Positions 1-7,003 of a stretch of DNA of 9,224 nucleotides are shown in pieces. Numbering within the stretch: the first letter of the stretch is position 1; each line of letters begins with the position of its first letter. A model generated the notes under the pieces. The model had not been told where the DNA came from, did not search any database, and saw only the letters and a program-made list of their open reading frames with translations. The position numbers and the translations under genes were made by a program. Source of the DNA: an uncultured Thermomonas sp. (lineage in GTDB: Bacteria; Pseudomonadota; Gammaproteobacteria; Xanthomonadales; Xanthomonadaceae); the NCBI GenBank assembly GCA_946480065.1, contig CAMLJA010000060.1, positions 1 through 9,224 of the forward strand. Direction: 5' to 3'.

Positions 1-440
<440 letters not shown>

Positions 441-490
441 CGACGCGTTCGGCTCCCGTGGCGCACGCCGGGCGGCGCCAAGACACATTA

Positions 491-515
491 ACTATAGGGA
501 CGCGCAGTATAGCAA
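491..515 (-). promoter_or_regulatory. Possible gyrB promoter elements
   Basis: The 97-bp recF-gyrB gap is mostly GC-rich but contains a locally AT-richer patch. Two -10-like hexamers are seen on the minus strand: TATACT (511-506) and TATAGT (496-491). TTGCTA (515-510) resembles a -35, but it overlaps TATACT and is only 13 nt from TATAGT. Neither hexamer therefore has a well-spaced -35. I infer that gyrB has some independent transcription, but the exact promoter is uncertain. Confidence 0.3.
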
Positions 516-537
516 CCGCGCGCCGGATGGCAGGCCT

Positions 538-1641
538 TCACCCCGCTGCGGGATGAATGCCGCCGTGTTCCACGTGGAACATCGCCACCGGAAGGGCCAG
601 CGCGGCAAGCGCCGGCGGCGGCTCGGTCCCGGTGACCAGGACCTGCGCCCCGCTCGCTGCCAGCACCTCCAGCACCCGCGCCTGGTGGCGGCGGTCCAGT
701 TCGGACGCCATGTCGTCCAGCTGCAGCACCGGCCAGCGGCCGTCGTGCGCCGCCAGGTGGGCCGCCTGCGCCAGCAGCAGCGACAGCGCGGCCAGCTTGG
801 CCTGGCCGCGGGACAGCCCCTCGCGCCCCGGGAGCTCCGCCAGCCGCAGGCGGAAGTCCGCACGGTGGGGGCCCACCGAGGTATGGCCGAGCTGGCGGTC
901 GCGATCGCGCCCCAGCAGCAGGGCATCGGCCAATTCCATTTCCTGCCGCCGCCAGCCGGGCTGCAGCAGCAGTTCCGCCACCCCGCCCTGGGGGAGCAGC
1001 GCCGCGACCATCCGGTCGAGATGGGGCTGCAGGGCATCCACGTAGGCCTGCCGGGACGCCCCCAGCGCCTCGCCGCTGGCGGCGAGTTCCTGTTCCCAAG
1101 CGTCCAGCTGGGCGTCGCCCGCGGCGCGGCGGAGCAGCGCGTTGCGCTGTTTCAGCGCGCGCGCGTAGCGCCGCCAGTGGCCGAGGAACCTGCCGCCCTC
1201 GGAACTGCGTTCCACGTGGAACAGGCCCCAGTCCAGGTAGCGGCGCCGGTGCTCGCTGCTGCCGGTCACCAGGTCGTGGCTCCCCGGTTCGAAGGTCACC
1301 ACGGCCAAGGCCTCGCACAGCGCGCCGAGCTGGTCCACCGCGCCGCCGTCCACCCGCGCCTCCCAGGACGCGCCGGTGTGCCGCAGCCCGGCGCGATGCC
1401 GCGACCCGGGCGCTGCCTCCCAATCCACCAGGACCTGCAGGGCCGGCTCGCCGTTGCGGACCAGGCCATCGCGCACCCGGCCGCGGAAACTGCGCCCGTG
1501 GGCCAGGAGATGCACGGCTTCCAGCACGCTGGTCTTGCCGCTGCCATTGTCCCCGACCAGCAGGTTGAAGCCGGGGGCCGGCGCGAATTCGGCCCGGGCG
1601 AACCGCCGCAAACCGGCCAACTGCAGGCGCTGGATCAACAT
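538..1641 (-). CDS. recF: RecF, DNA replication and repair ATPase
   Basis: RecF is an SMC-like ABC ATPase that, with RecO and RecR, loads RecA at single-strand gaps and helps restart stalled forks. The protein is 367 residues, normal for the family. It shows Walker A GDNGSGKT (30-37), the ABC signature LSRGQAK (276-282), Walker B VLQLDD (305-310) and a D-loop SELD (313-316). The motif DWGLFHVE (137-144) is typical of RecF. The ATG at 1641 is preceded by TGAGGG with 7-nt spacing, and the N-terminus (MLIQRLQLAGLRRF) fits the family, so the start is good. The gene lies 78 bp after dnaN and 97 bp before gyrB. Two parS palindromes lie inside the coding sequence, at residues 140-145 and 354-359, both encoding FHVE. 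The last residues, MFHVEHGGIHPAAG, carry the second. Confidence 0.96.
   Translation of the reverse strand: MLIQRLQLAGLRRFARAEFAPAPGFNLLVGDNGSGKTSVLEAVHLLAHGRSFRGRVRDGLVRNGEPALQVLVDWEAAPGSRHRAGLRHTGASWEARVDGGAVDQLGALCEALAVVTFEPGSHDLVTGSSEHRRRYLDWGLFHVERSSEGGRFLGHWRRYARALKQRNALLRRAAGDAQLDAWEQELAASGEALGASRQAYVDALQPHLDRMVAALLPQGGVAELLLQPGWRRQEMELADALLLGRDRDRQLGHTSVGPHRADFRLRLAELPGREGLSRGQAKLAALSLLLAQAAHLAAHDGRWPVLQLDDMASELDRRHQARVLEVLAASGAQVLVTGTEPPPALAALALPVAMFHVEHGGIHPAAG
566..581. promoter_or_regulatory. parS: parS site 1 (ParB-binding palindrome), inside 3' end of recF
   Basis: TGTTCCACGTGGAACA is a perfect 16-bp palindrome and matches the pseudomonad-type parS sequence, within one base per arm of the general bacterial consensus TGTTTCACGTGAAACA. 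ParB (Spo0J) binds such sites as a CTP-dependent clamp to organise and segregate the origin region. The site lies in recF codons 354-359 and is read as MFHVEH. Function is inferred from sequence identity; no parA or parB gene is in the window. Confidence 0.88.
1208..1223. promoter_or_regulatory. parS: parS site 2, inside recF, one mismatch
   Basis: CGTTCCACGTGGAACA differs from sites 1 and 3 only in its first base. The inner 14 bp (1209-1222) are a perfect palindrome. It occupies recF codons 140-145, read as LFHVER, in the same phase as site 1. Because DWG-x-FHVE is a conserved RecF protein motif, part of the match could follow from amino-acid constraint and GC-rich codons, so this is the least certain of the three sites. 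Confidence 0.72.
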
Positions 1642-1694
1642 GCGCCCGCCCTCAGGAACGACGACGCCCGGGCCAGGCCGGGCGTCGAGGATGA

Positions 1695-1710
1695 TGTTCC
1701 ACGTGGAACA
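1695..1710. promoter_or_regulatory. parS: parS site 3, in recF-dnaN spacer
   Basis: This is a second perfect 16-bp copy of TGTTCCACGTGGAACA. It lies in the 78-bp gap between the dnaN stop (1720) and the recF start (1641), where no protein constraint can explain it. It is 487 bp from site 2 and 1129 bp from site 1, and about 1.3 kb from the DnaA boxes. Confidence 0.9.
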
Positions 1711-1719
1711 AGGCTGCCG

Positions 1720-2820
1720 TCACAGGCGCAACGGCATCACCACGTGACGGGCGTGCGGGTTGTCGGCGCCACGCACCAGCGCGGAGGAATTGGCGTCGCG
1801 CAGCTGCAGCAGCACGTGCTCATCGCGCAGGGCCCCCAGCGCGTCCAGCAGGTAATTCACGTTGAAGCCGATGGCCAGGGCGTCGACGTGGGTGTCCGCC
1901 TCGATCTCTTCCTGGGCCTCTTCCTGCTCGGGGTTGTGCGCGCTGATGCGCAGCTGCCCGGGCGAGACTTCCACGCGCACGCCGCGGTACTTCTCGTTCG
2001 ACAGGATCGAGGCGCGCTGCAGGGCCGCGCGCAGGATCTCGCGGTCCACCCGCACCTCGCGGTCGGCGCCGATCGGGATCACCGCCTCGTAATCCGGGAA
2101 CTTGCCGTCGATGAGCTTGCTGGTGAACGTGACGTCGTCGCGCTTCACCCGGATATGGCCCTTGCCCAGCTCCAGTTCCAGCGTGCGGTCGCCGCCCTCG
2201 AGCAGCCGCTGCAGTTCCTGCACGCCCTTGCGCGGCACGATGATCTGGCGCTTGCCGCCGGCCCCCGTCTCCAGCGCCGCCTCGCAGAGCGCCAGGCGGT
2301 GGCCGTCGGTGGCCACGCAGCGCAGCGCGCCGTCGCGCAGGTCGAACAGCAGTCCGTTGAGGTAGTAGCGGACGTCCTGCTGCGCCATCGCGAACGCGGT
2401 GCGCTCGATCAGTTCCTTCAGCGCGCTTTCCGGAACGCTGACCTGGTCGGTGGCTTCCACCTCGTCGACCGAGGGAAAGTCGTTCGCGGGCAGGCTGGCC
2501 AGGCTGAAGCGACTGCGGCCGGCCTGGACAGTGACCTTGTCGCCGCTCTGGCTGACCTGCACCCGGCTGCCGTCGGGCAGCGCGCGCACGATCTCGAACA
2601 GCTTGCGCGCCGGGATGGTGGTTTCCCCGTCCTGGGCCTCGTCCACCGACGTGCGGGCGACCATTTCGACCTCGAGGTCGGTGCCGGTCAGCGACAGCTG
2701 GCCGTCGCGGACCTTCACCAGCAGGTTGGCCAGCACCGGCAGGGTCTGCCGCCGCTCGACCACGTTGACCACTTGCGCCAGCGGCTTCAGCAGGACTTCG
2801 CGTTGCAGGGAGAACCGCAT
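1720..2820 (-). CDS. dnaN: DNA polymerase III beta subunit (sliding clamp)
   Basis: The beta clamp is a ring-shaped homodimer that encircles DNA and tethers polymerase III; it also docks Hda, MutS, ligase and other partners. The product is 366 residues, the same length as the E. coli clamp, and begins MRFSLQREVLLKPLAQVVNV. The three clamp domains span roughly 1-125, 126-252 and 253-366. Residues of the partner-binding cleft are present: TDGHRL (171-176) and the C-terminal MPLRL (362-366; MPMRL in E. coli). The ATG at 2820 is chosen over an upstream in-frame start at 2865 because it gives the family N-terminus and has AGGGG with 5-nt spacing (2830-2826). It is followed by recF in the same direction and separated from dnaA by the 254-bp origin-like spacer, where a promoter candidate is seen. 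Confidence 0.97.
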   Translation of the reverse strand: MRFSLQREVLLKPLAQVVNVVERRQTLPVLANLLVKVRDGQLSLTGTDLEVEMVARTSVDEAQDGETTIPARKLFEIVRALPDGSRVQVSQSGDKVTVQAGRSRFSLASLPANDFPSVDEVEATDQVSVPESALKELIERTAFAMAQQDVRYYLNGLLFDLRDGALRCVATDGHRLALCEAALETGAGGKRQIIVPRKGVQELQRLLEGGDRTLELELGKGHIRVKRDDVTFTSKLIDGKFPDYEAVIPIGADREVRVDREILRAALQRASILSNEKYRGVRVEVSPGQLRISAHNPEQEEAQEEIEADTHVDALAIGFNVNYLLDALGALRDEHVLLQLRDANSSALVRGADNPHARHVVMPLRL

Positions 2821-2894
2821 GTTGACCCCTAAGTTTCCGGTGCCGGCATTCCCGGGATTGGGCATCAGCCGACTGCTTTTGAATGGACAAGAAC

Positions 2895-2923
2895 TTTAAA
2901 AGCGGGTGGTGCTGGTGTCGCAA
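2895..2923 (-). promoter_or_regulatory. Candidate dnaN promoter
   Basis: On the minus strand TTGCGA (2923-2918) and TTTAAA (2900-2895) are separated by 17 nt, each matching 4 of 6 bases of the sigma-70 -35 and -10 consensus. The -10 ends 74 nt before the dnaN ATG. The location within the low-GC part of the spacer suits a promoter for dnaN-recF, but the same AT-richness makes chance matches likelier. Confidence 0.4.
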
Positions 2924-2980
2924 AAAACGCTGGATTAGCTAGTTAAATTGTTGATTCCAATCGGTTTTCTTGGGATGAAA
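2921..2980. other. AT-rich block, candidate DNA unwinding element
   Basis: Of these 60 bases only 21 are G or C (35%), sharply below the surrounding sequence. It includes an A6 run (2922-2927), the imperfect palindrome TTAGCT/AGTTAA (2935-2946) and a T4 run (2964-2967). It lies about 35 bp from the perfect DnaA box, on the dnaN side. Its role in strand opening is inferred from composition and position. Confidence 0.55.
2944..2956 (-). promoter_or_regulatory. IHF-consensus site in the AT-rich block
   Basis: The minus strand reads AATCAACAATTTA, which fits the IHF consensus WATCAANNNNTTR at every defined position. IHF bends DNA and assists DnaA in opening E. coli oriC, so a site between the DnaA boxes and dnaN would make sense. 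The consensus is loose and the region AT-rich, so a chance match cannot be excluded. Confidence 0.5.
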
Positions 2981-3012
2981 CCCGGTGGACAGGCCGCTTC
3001 CGGGCTGCGGAG

Positions 3013-3065
3013 AAGCTGTGGATAACAAACCCGGCCCAGGTCGGTGCCCCGGTTGTCCACAGCTT
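3013..3065. repeat. Inverted repeat carrying two head-to-head DnaA boxes
   Basis: The left arm AAGCTGTGGATAAC (3013-3026) and right arm GTTGTCCACAGCTT (3052-3065) are inverted copies matching at 13 of 14 positions, separated by 25 bp. Each arm contains a DnaA box: TTATCCACA on the minus strand (3025-3017, perfect) and TTGTCCACA on the plus strand (3053-3061, one mismatch). The only difference between the arms is inside the box (A versus G). The right arm ends 9 bp from the dnaA stop codon, so the repeat could also form a hairpin in the 3' end of the dnaA transcript; no U-tract follows. Confidence 0.82.
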
Positions 3066-3074
3066 GTCCCGCGG

Positions 3075-4394
3075 TCATTCACTGAGCTTGCGGATCAGTT
3101 TCTCCCAGTCCTCGTGGAGCTTGCCGTCGGTCTCCATCAGGTGCCGGATCTGGCGGCAGGCGTGCAGCACCGTGGTGTGGTCGCGCCCGGCGAAGGCGTC
3201 GCCGATCTCCGGCAGGCTGTGCTCGGTCAGTTCCTTGGCCAGCGCCATCGCCATCTGGCGCGGCCGGGCCAGCGAGCGCGTCCGCCGTTTCGACAACAAA
3301 TCCTTGATTTGCAGGCCGTAGTAGTCTGCCACGACCTTCTGGATGTTGGCGATGCTGATGGCCTGCTGCTGGGCCCGCAGCAGGTCGCGCAGGCTCTCCT
3401 GGGCGAACTCCAGGGTGACCCGGCGCCCGGCCATGCCGGCCTCGGCGATCAGCTTGTTGATCGCCCCCTCCAGCTCGCGCACGTTGCTGCGCATCTTCTT
3501 GGCGATCAGCTGGGCCACGTCCTCCGGCACCTCGGCGCCGCGCTCGCGGGCCTTGGCCAGCACGATCTGCGCCCGGGTCTCGAAGTCCGGCGGGTCGATC
3601 GCCACCGACAGGCCCCAGCCCAGGCGCGACTTCAGCCGCGGCTCCAGCCCGTCCACCTCGCGCGGGTAGCGGTCGCAGGTGAGGATGATCTGCTGGCGGC
3701 CGTCGAACAGCGCGTTGAAGGTGTGGAAGAACTCCTCCTGGGTGCGGTCCTTGCCGGCGAAGAACTGGATGTCGTCGATCAGCAGCGCGTCGATGCCCTG
3801 GAACTGGCGCTTGAACTGGTCGGCGCTCTTCTCCTGCAGGGCCCGGAAGAAGGCGTTGTAGAACTCGTTGGACCGCATGTACAGCACCCGCGCGGCGGGA
3901 TTCAGCGCGCGCATCTGGTTGCCGGCGGCGAACATCAGGTGGGTCTTGCCCAGGCCGGTGCCGCCGTAGAGCAGCAGCGGGTTGTGGGCGCGGTCGCCGG
4001 GCTTGAGCGCTGCCTGCCAGGCCGCCGCGCGACCGAGCTGGTTGCTGCGGCCCTCGACGAAGTTGTCGAAGGTGTAGTGGCCGTCCAGGTTGCCCTGGAA
4101 CGGCTCGGCGGAGCGCACCGGCGCGCCGGGGACCGCCGTGGCGGCCGCCGGGGCCGCGCGGCGCAGGGCGCCGATGTCCAGCACCACGCCTTCGGCGCCG
4201 CCGAAGTGCGCCACCAGTTCGCGGATGCGTGGCAGGTAGCGGTCCTGGACCTCGTCGCGCACGAAGGCGTTGGGTGCGTACAGCACCAGGCCCTCCCCGC
4301 GGTGGTCCGCCTGCAGCGGCTTCAGCCAGGTGCGCACGTCCTCGAGGGGCAGTTCGGCTTCGAGGCGTTGCAGGCAACGGGGCCAGACATCCAT
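3075..4394 (-). CDS. dnaA: Chromosomal replication initiator DnaA
   Basis: DnaA is the AAA+ ATPase that binds DnaA boxes, opens oriC and recruits the DnaB helicase. The product from ATG 4394 is 439 residues. Domain I spans about 1-75 ([16 protein letters not shown]...), followed by a short Ala/Pro-rich domain II at about 76-100. The AAA+ domain has Walker A GGTGLGKT (144-151), Walker B LLIDDIQ (204-210) and the arginine-finger region [12 protein letters not shown] (251-262). The C-terminal domain has the DnaA-box-binding helix-turn-helix with DHTTVLH (405-411). Domain II is much shorter than in E. coli, as in other xanthomonads. An in-frame start at 4493 would add 33 residues unlike any DnaA and is rejected. 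No clear Shine-Dalgarno precedes the ATG. A perfect DnaA box 67 bp upstream suggests autoregulation. The stop at 3075 abuts oriC. Confidence 0.97.
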   Translation of the reverse strand: MDVWPRCLQRLEAELPLEDVRTWLKPLQADHRGEGLVLYAPNAFVRDEVQDRYLPRIRELVAHFGGAEGVVLDIGALRRAAPAAATAVPGAPVRSAEPFQGNLDGHYTFDNFVEGRSNQLGRAAAWQAALKPGDRAHNPLLLYGGTGLGKTHLMFAAGNQMRALNPAARVLYMRSNEFYNAFFRALQEKSADQFKRQFQGIDALLIDDIQFFAGKDRTQEEFFHTFNALFDGRQQIILTCDRYPREVDGLEPRLKSRLGWGLSVAIDPPDFETRAQIVLAKARERGAEVPEDVAQLIAKKMRSNVRELEGAINKLIAEAGMAGRRVTLEFAQESLRDLLRAQQQAISIANIQKVVADYYGLQIKDLLSKRRTRSLARPRQMAMALAKELTEHSLPEIGDAFAGRDHTTVLHACRQIRHLMETDGKLHEDWEKLIRKLSE

Positions 4395-4460
4395 GCAGTC
4401 GGGGAATCCAGTGGTGGGGCGAGGCGCGCGGGTCTTGGCCGCGGCGACCGCGCGGCCGCC

Positions 4461-4469
4461 TGTGGATAA
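4461..4469 (-). promoter_or_regulatory. DnaA box upstream of dnaA
   Basis: TGTGGATAA on the plus strand is the perfect DnaA box TTATCCACA read on the minus strand. It sits 67 bp before the dnaA start in the 223-bp dnaA-rpmH spacer, and shares the 11-mer CTGTGGATAAC with the perfect box in oriC. Autorepression of dnaA by DnaA at such a box is well known in other bacteria; here it is inferred. I could not place a convincing dnaA -35/-10 pair around it. Confidence 0.75.
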
Positions 4470-4549
4470 CCCGCGGGAGCGGCAGGTTACCACCGCCGGT
4501 CGGGTCCGGCCACGCGCGCCGCGGTGCCCGAAGGGAAGACCCGGGTGGT

Positions 4550-4578
4550 TTGACCGCGCCGCGCCGCGCTGCTACGAT
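4550..4578 (+). promoter_or_regulatory. Sigma-70 promoter for rpmH operon
   Basis: TTGACC (4550-4555, 5/6 to the -35 consensus) and TACGAT (4573-4578, 4/6 to the -10 consensus) are separated by exactly 17 bp, and an AT-richer stretch follows in the leader. The promoter would give a leader of roughly 30 nt before the rpmH ATG at 4618. It probably drives rpmH-rnpA and may extend into yidC and mnmE. Confidence 0.75.
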
Positions 4579-4617
4579 TACAGGTCTTTTCCGCTAGATT
4601 CCGACGCAGGCCCCACC

Positions 4618-4758
4618 ATGGCGACCAAGCGCACTTACCAGCCCAGCAACCTCAAGCGCAAGCGCGACCACGGTTTCCGTGCGCGCATGAAGACGGCCGA
4701 CGGCCGCAAGGTGTTGGCGCGCCGCCGCGCCAAGGGCCGCCGCCGCCTGACGGTCTGA
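4618..4758 (+). CDS. rpmH: 50S ribosomal protein L34
   Basis: L34 is a small, very basic protein of the large ribosomal subunit. The 46-residue product starts [20 protein letters not shown] and ends [12 protein letters not shown], matching the family over its full length; bacterial L34 is usually 44-47 residues. It is rich in Arg and Lys throughout. A good sigma-70 promoter ends 39 bp upstream, but the ribosome binding site is weak (GCAGG, 8 nt before the ATG). It is the first gene of the rightward series and is divergent from dnaA, the standard arrangement at gammaproteobacterial origins. The rnpA start follows about 40 nt after the stop. Confidence 0.98.
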   Translation: MATKRTYQPSNLKRKRDHGFRARMKTADGRKVLARRRAKGRRRLTV

Positions 4759-4799
4759 CCCGCCCCGGCCCCGTGCCGGACCCGCGCGTGACCCCCGCG

Positions 4800-5252
4800 A
4801 TGCAGTCCCGGACGCCGGTATCCGACCAGGATGCCGGCGTTCTTGCGTGCCCGCCCGCCCGCCACCGCTTCCCGGCGGCCTCACGCGTGCGCGCGAAGGC
4901 CGAATACGGCCGCGTGTTCGCCGACGGCCGCCGTTGCGCCACTCGCCTGCTGGCCCTGCACCTGCTGCCGGGCGGCGAGGGTGCGCGCCTGGGGCTGGCG
5001 GTCTCGCGCAAGGCAGATCCCCACGCGGTGGGGCGCAACCGCATCAAGCGGGTGCTGCGCGACGCCTTCCGCAAGGAACGCGCCCGGCTGGCGCCCGGGG
5101 CCTACGTGCTGGTGGCCCGCGCGGCCGCCGCGCGGGCCGACAACGCCGCGCTGCGGCAGGCCTTCGCGCAGCTGCTGCTGCGTGCCGGCGCGTTGCCCGC
5201 GCCCGCCCCGGGCGGCACAATGCCGGCCGCACCCCCTCCTCCCACCCCTTGA
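4800..5252 (+). CDS. rnpA: Ribonuclease P protein component
   Basis: RnpA is the small basic protein that binds RNase P RNA and aids 5' maturation of tRNA precursors. From ATG 4800 the product is 150 residues. The recognisable core begins near residue 24 (FPAASRVRAKAEYGRVFADG) and includes LGLAVSRKADPHAVGRNRIKR, with the RNR motif at 79-81 and the basic helix RVLRDAFRKERARL. The last ~20 residues are Ala/Pro-rich. The start is uncertain: in-frame GTG codons at 4773 and 4788 also exist, none of the candidates has a clear ribosome binding site, and the first ~23 residues do not look like the family. Translation may be coupled to rpmH. It is followed after 40 bp by yidC, without the yidD gene often found here. 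Confidence 0.9.
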   Translation: MQSRTPVSDQDAGVLACPPARHRFPAASRVRAKAEYGRVFADGRRCATRLLALHLLPGGEGARLGLAVSRKADPHAVGRNRIKRVLRDAFRKERARLAPGAYVLVARAAAARADNAALRQAFAQLLLRAGALPAPAPGGTMPAAPPPPTP

Positions 5253-5292
5253 GAAGCGCGGCGCCCCAGCGCCGGCCGGATCCGCCTGCCCG

Positions 5293-6948
5293 ATGACCCA
5301 GACCCGTACTTTCCTGTTGTTCGCCTGGCTGATGGTGGCGGCGCTGCTGTGGGTGGAGTGGAACAAGGAACAGCAGCCGGCGCCCGCCGCGGCCGCCGTC
5401 CCCGCCGCCGCGGCCAGGGCCGATGCCGCGGTGCCCGCCGCCGGCATGCCGACCGCCACCGTGCCCGGCCAGCCGGCCCCCGCCCCGGCCGCGTCGACCG
5501 ATGCCGCCGCGTCCGCGCCGCGGATCACCCTGCGCAACGACGTGCTGGCGCTGGCGCTGGACGGCCGCAGCGTGGTCGACGCCAAGCTGCTGCGTTACCC
5601 GCAGTCGCAGGCGCCGGGCAGCTCGCCGGTGGAGCTGTTCAACGCCGATCCGGCCACGTGGTTCGCCGCGCGCAGCGGCTGGCGCGGCAGCGACGGCCGC
5701 GAGCTCGTGCTGCAGCCGGAAGGCGCGGCGCGCGAGTTCGCGCTGGCGCCGGGCGCCGCCGCGGTCGAGGCGCGCTTCGTCGCCACCGATCCGTCCGGCG
5801 TGCAGCTGCGCCGCACCTTCACCCTGCCGCGCGGCAGCTACGCGCTGCGCGTGCGCGACGAGCTGGTCAACGCCGGCCAGGCGCCGTGGACCGGCGACAT
5901 CGAGCGCCGGCTGGAGCGGATCCCGCCGCCGGCCAAGCGCGGCGGCTTCGCCAACCCCGAGGCGATCAGCCTCAGCGGCGCGGCCTGGTACAGCCCCGAG
6001 GACCACTACGAGAAGCGCAAGTACCCCAAGTTCGCCGACGACGGCCCGCTGGACAAGCAGGTGGCCGGCGGCTGGGTGGCGCTGTCCCAGCATTACTTCC
6101 TGGCTGCCTGGGTGCCGCAGCCGGACCAGCGCGCGCTGTATTCGCTCGGCGTCGACGGCGACCTGCACCACATCGAGGCGCGCGGCCCGCGGGTCACCCT
6201 GGCGCCCGGCCAGCGCTTCGCCAGCGAGGCGGTGCTGTGGGTGGGTCCGAAGCTGGCCGACCGCCTCAAGGCGGTGGCGCCGGGCCTGGACCTGGCGATG
6301 GACTACGGCATCTTCACCGTGCTGTCCAAGCCGATCCACTGGCTGCTGACCCAGCTGCACAAGCTGACCGCCAACTGGGGCTGGGCGATCGTGCTGCTGG
6401 TGGTGCTGATCAAGGCGGCGCTCTACCCGCTGTCGGCCGCGCAGTACAAGTCGATGGCGAAGATGCGCAAGTTCCAGCCGCGCATCGAGCAGCTCAAGGA
6501 GCGCTACGGCGAGGACAAGCAGAAGTTCCAGATGGCGATGCTGGAGCTGTACAAGAAGGAGAAGATCAACCCGGCCGGCGGCTGCCTGCCGATCCTGGTG
6601 CAGATGCCGGTGTTCCTGGCGCTGTACTACGTGCTGGTGGAGGCGGTGGAGCTGCGGCAGGCGCCGTGGATCGCCGGCTGGATCGACGACCTCACCGCGC
6701 GCGACCCGTACTTCGTGCTGCCGGTGCTCAACGCCGCGATCATGCTGCTGACCCAGCGCATGACCCCGATGGTCGGCATGGACCCGATGCAGAAGAAGAT
6801 GATGCAGTTCATGCCGCTGGTGATGGCGGTGATGTTCGCCTTCTTCCCGGCCGGCCTGGTGCTGTACTGGGTCACCAACGGTGCGCTGGGCATGCTGCAG
6901 CAGTGGTGGAACACCCGGCGCTACGCGGACGCCCCCGCGAAGGCCTGA
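5293..6948 (+). CDS. yidC: Membrane protein insertase YidC (Oxa1 family)
   Basis: YidC inserts and folds inner-membrane proteins, alone or with SecYEG. The 551-residue product has the Gram-negative layout: first membrane helix at about 5-21 ([20 protein letters not shown]), an Ala/Pro-rich linker (about 29-75), a periplasmic beta domain (about 77-325), then the conserved core. The core shows TM2 near 362-380 ([18 protein letters not shown]), the cytoplasmic hairpin [15 protein letters not shown]...[10 protein letters not shown], and the later helices [33 protein letters not shown] and [20 protein letters not shown]. At the TM2 position where E. coli has the groove arginine (Arg366) this protein has Lys374, keeping the positive charge. 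The ATG at 5293 gives the family N-terminus; the frame is open far upstream only because of GC content. No strong ribosome binding site is seen. It lies between rnpA and mnmE. Confidence 0.97.
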   Translation: MTQTRTFLLFAWLMVAALLWVEWNKEQQPAPAAAAVPAAAARADAAVPAAGMPTATVPGQPAPAPAASTDAAASAPRITLRNDVLALALDGRSVVDAKLLRYPQSQAPGSSPVELFNADPATWFAARSGWRGSDGRELVLQPEGAAREFALAPGAAAVEARFVATDPSGVQLRRTFTLPRGSYALRVRDELVNAGQAPWTGDIERRLERIPPPAKRGGFANPEAISLSGAAWYSPEDHYEKRKYPKFADDGPLDKQVAGGWVALSQHYFLAAWVPQPDQRALYSLGVDGDLHHIEARGPRVTLAPGQRFASEAVLWVGPKLADRLKAVAPGLDLAMDYGIFTVLSKPIHWLLTQLHKLTANWGWAIVLLVVLIKAALYPLSAAQYKSMAKMRKFQPRIEQLKERYGEDKQKFQMAMLELYKKEKINPAGGCLPILVQMPVFLALYYVLVEAVELRQAPWIAGWIDDLTARDPYFVLPVLNAAIMLLTQRMTPMVGMDPMQKKMMQFMPLVMAVMFAFFPAGLVLYWVTNGALGMLQQWWNTRRYADAPAKA

Positions 6949-7003
6949 CCGGGCCGGGCGGGACGATCGCGGCCGTGGCGCAGGCGCACCCGGACCTTCG
7001 CGC

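Larger units (their letters stand above)
2821..3074. other. oriC: Probable chromosomal replication origin (oriC), dnaA-dnaN spacer
   Basis: This 254-bp non-coding spacer between the ends of dnaA and dnaN has the parts expected of a bacterial origin. Two DnaA boxes lie beside the dnaA stop (3017-3025 perfect, 3053-3061 with one mismatch). An AT-rich block lies beyond them (about 2921-2980, roughly 35% GC against well over 65% around it). An IHF-consensus match (2944-2956) is within that block. Weak 6/9 box-like sequences around 2881-2889 and 2984-2992 could be further low-affinity sites. The dnaA-rpmH spacer has only one box and no comparable AT-rich block, so this spacer is the better origin candidate. 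Experimental origins of related xanthomonads are, as I recall, assigned to this region. Confidence 0.8.

Noticed and set aside
1741..1746. Additional CACGTG cores (1741, 1813, 5655) as parS candidates
   Set aside because: Only the central hexamer matches; the flanking arms required for parS are absent.
2821..2865. Upstream in-frame dnaN start giving MPNPGNAGTG...
   Set aside because: The added 15 residues are unlike the family and the internal ATG has a well-spaced AGGGG.
2985..4469. 494-codon plus-strand frame opposite dnaA
   Set aside because: Antisense shadow of dnaA with low-complexity composition; it also covers the DnaA boxes.
4395..4493. 33-residue N-terminal extension of DnaA
   Set aside because: It would cover the upstream DnaA box, resembles no DnaA N-terminus, and [12 protein letters not shown] is the expected start.
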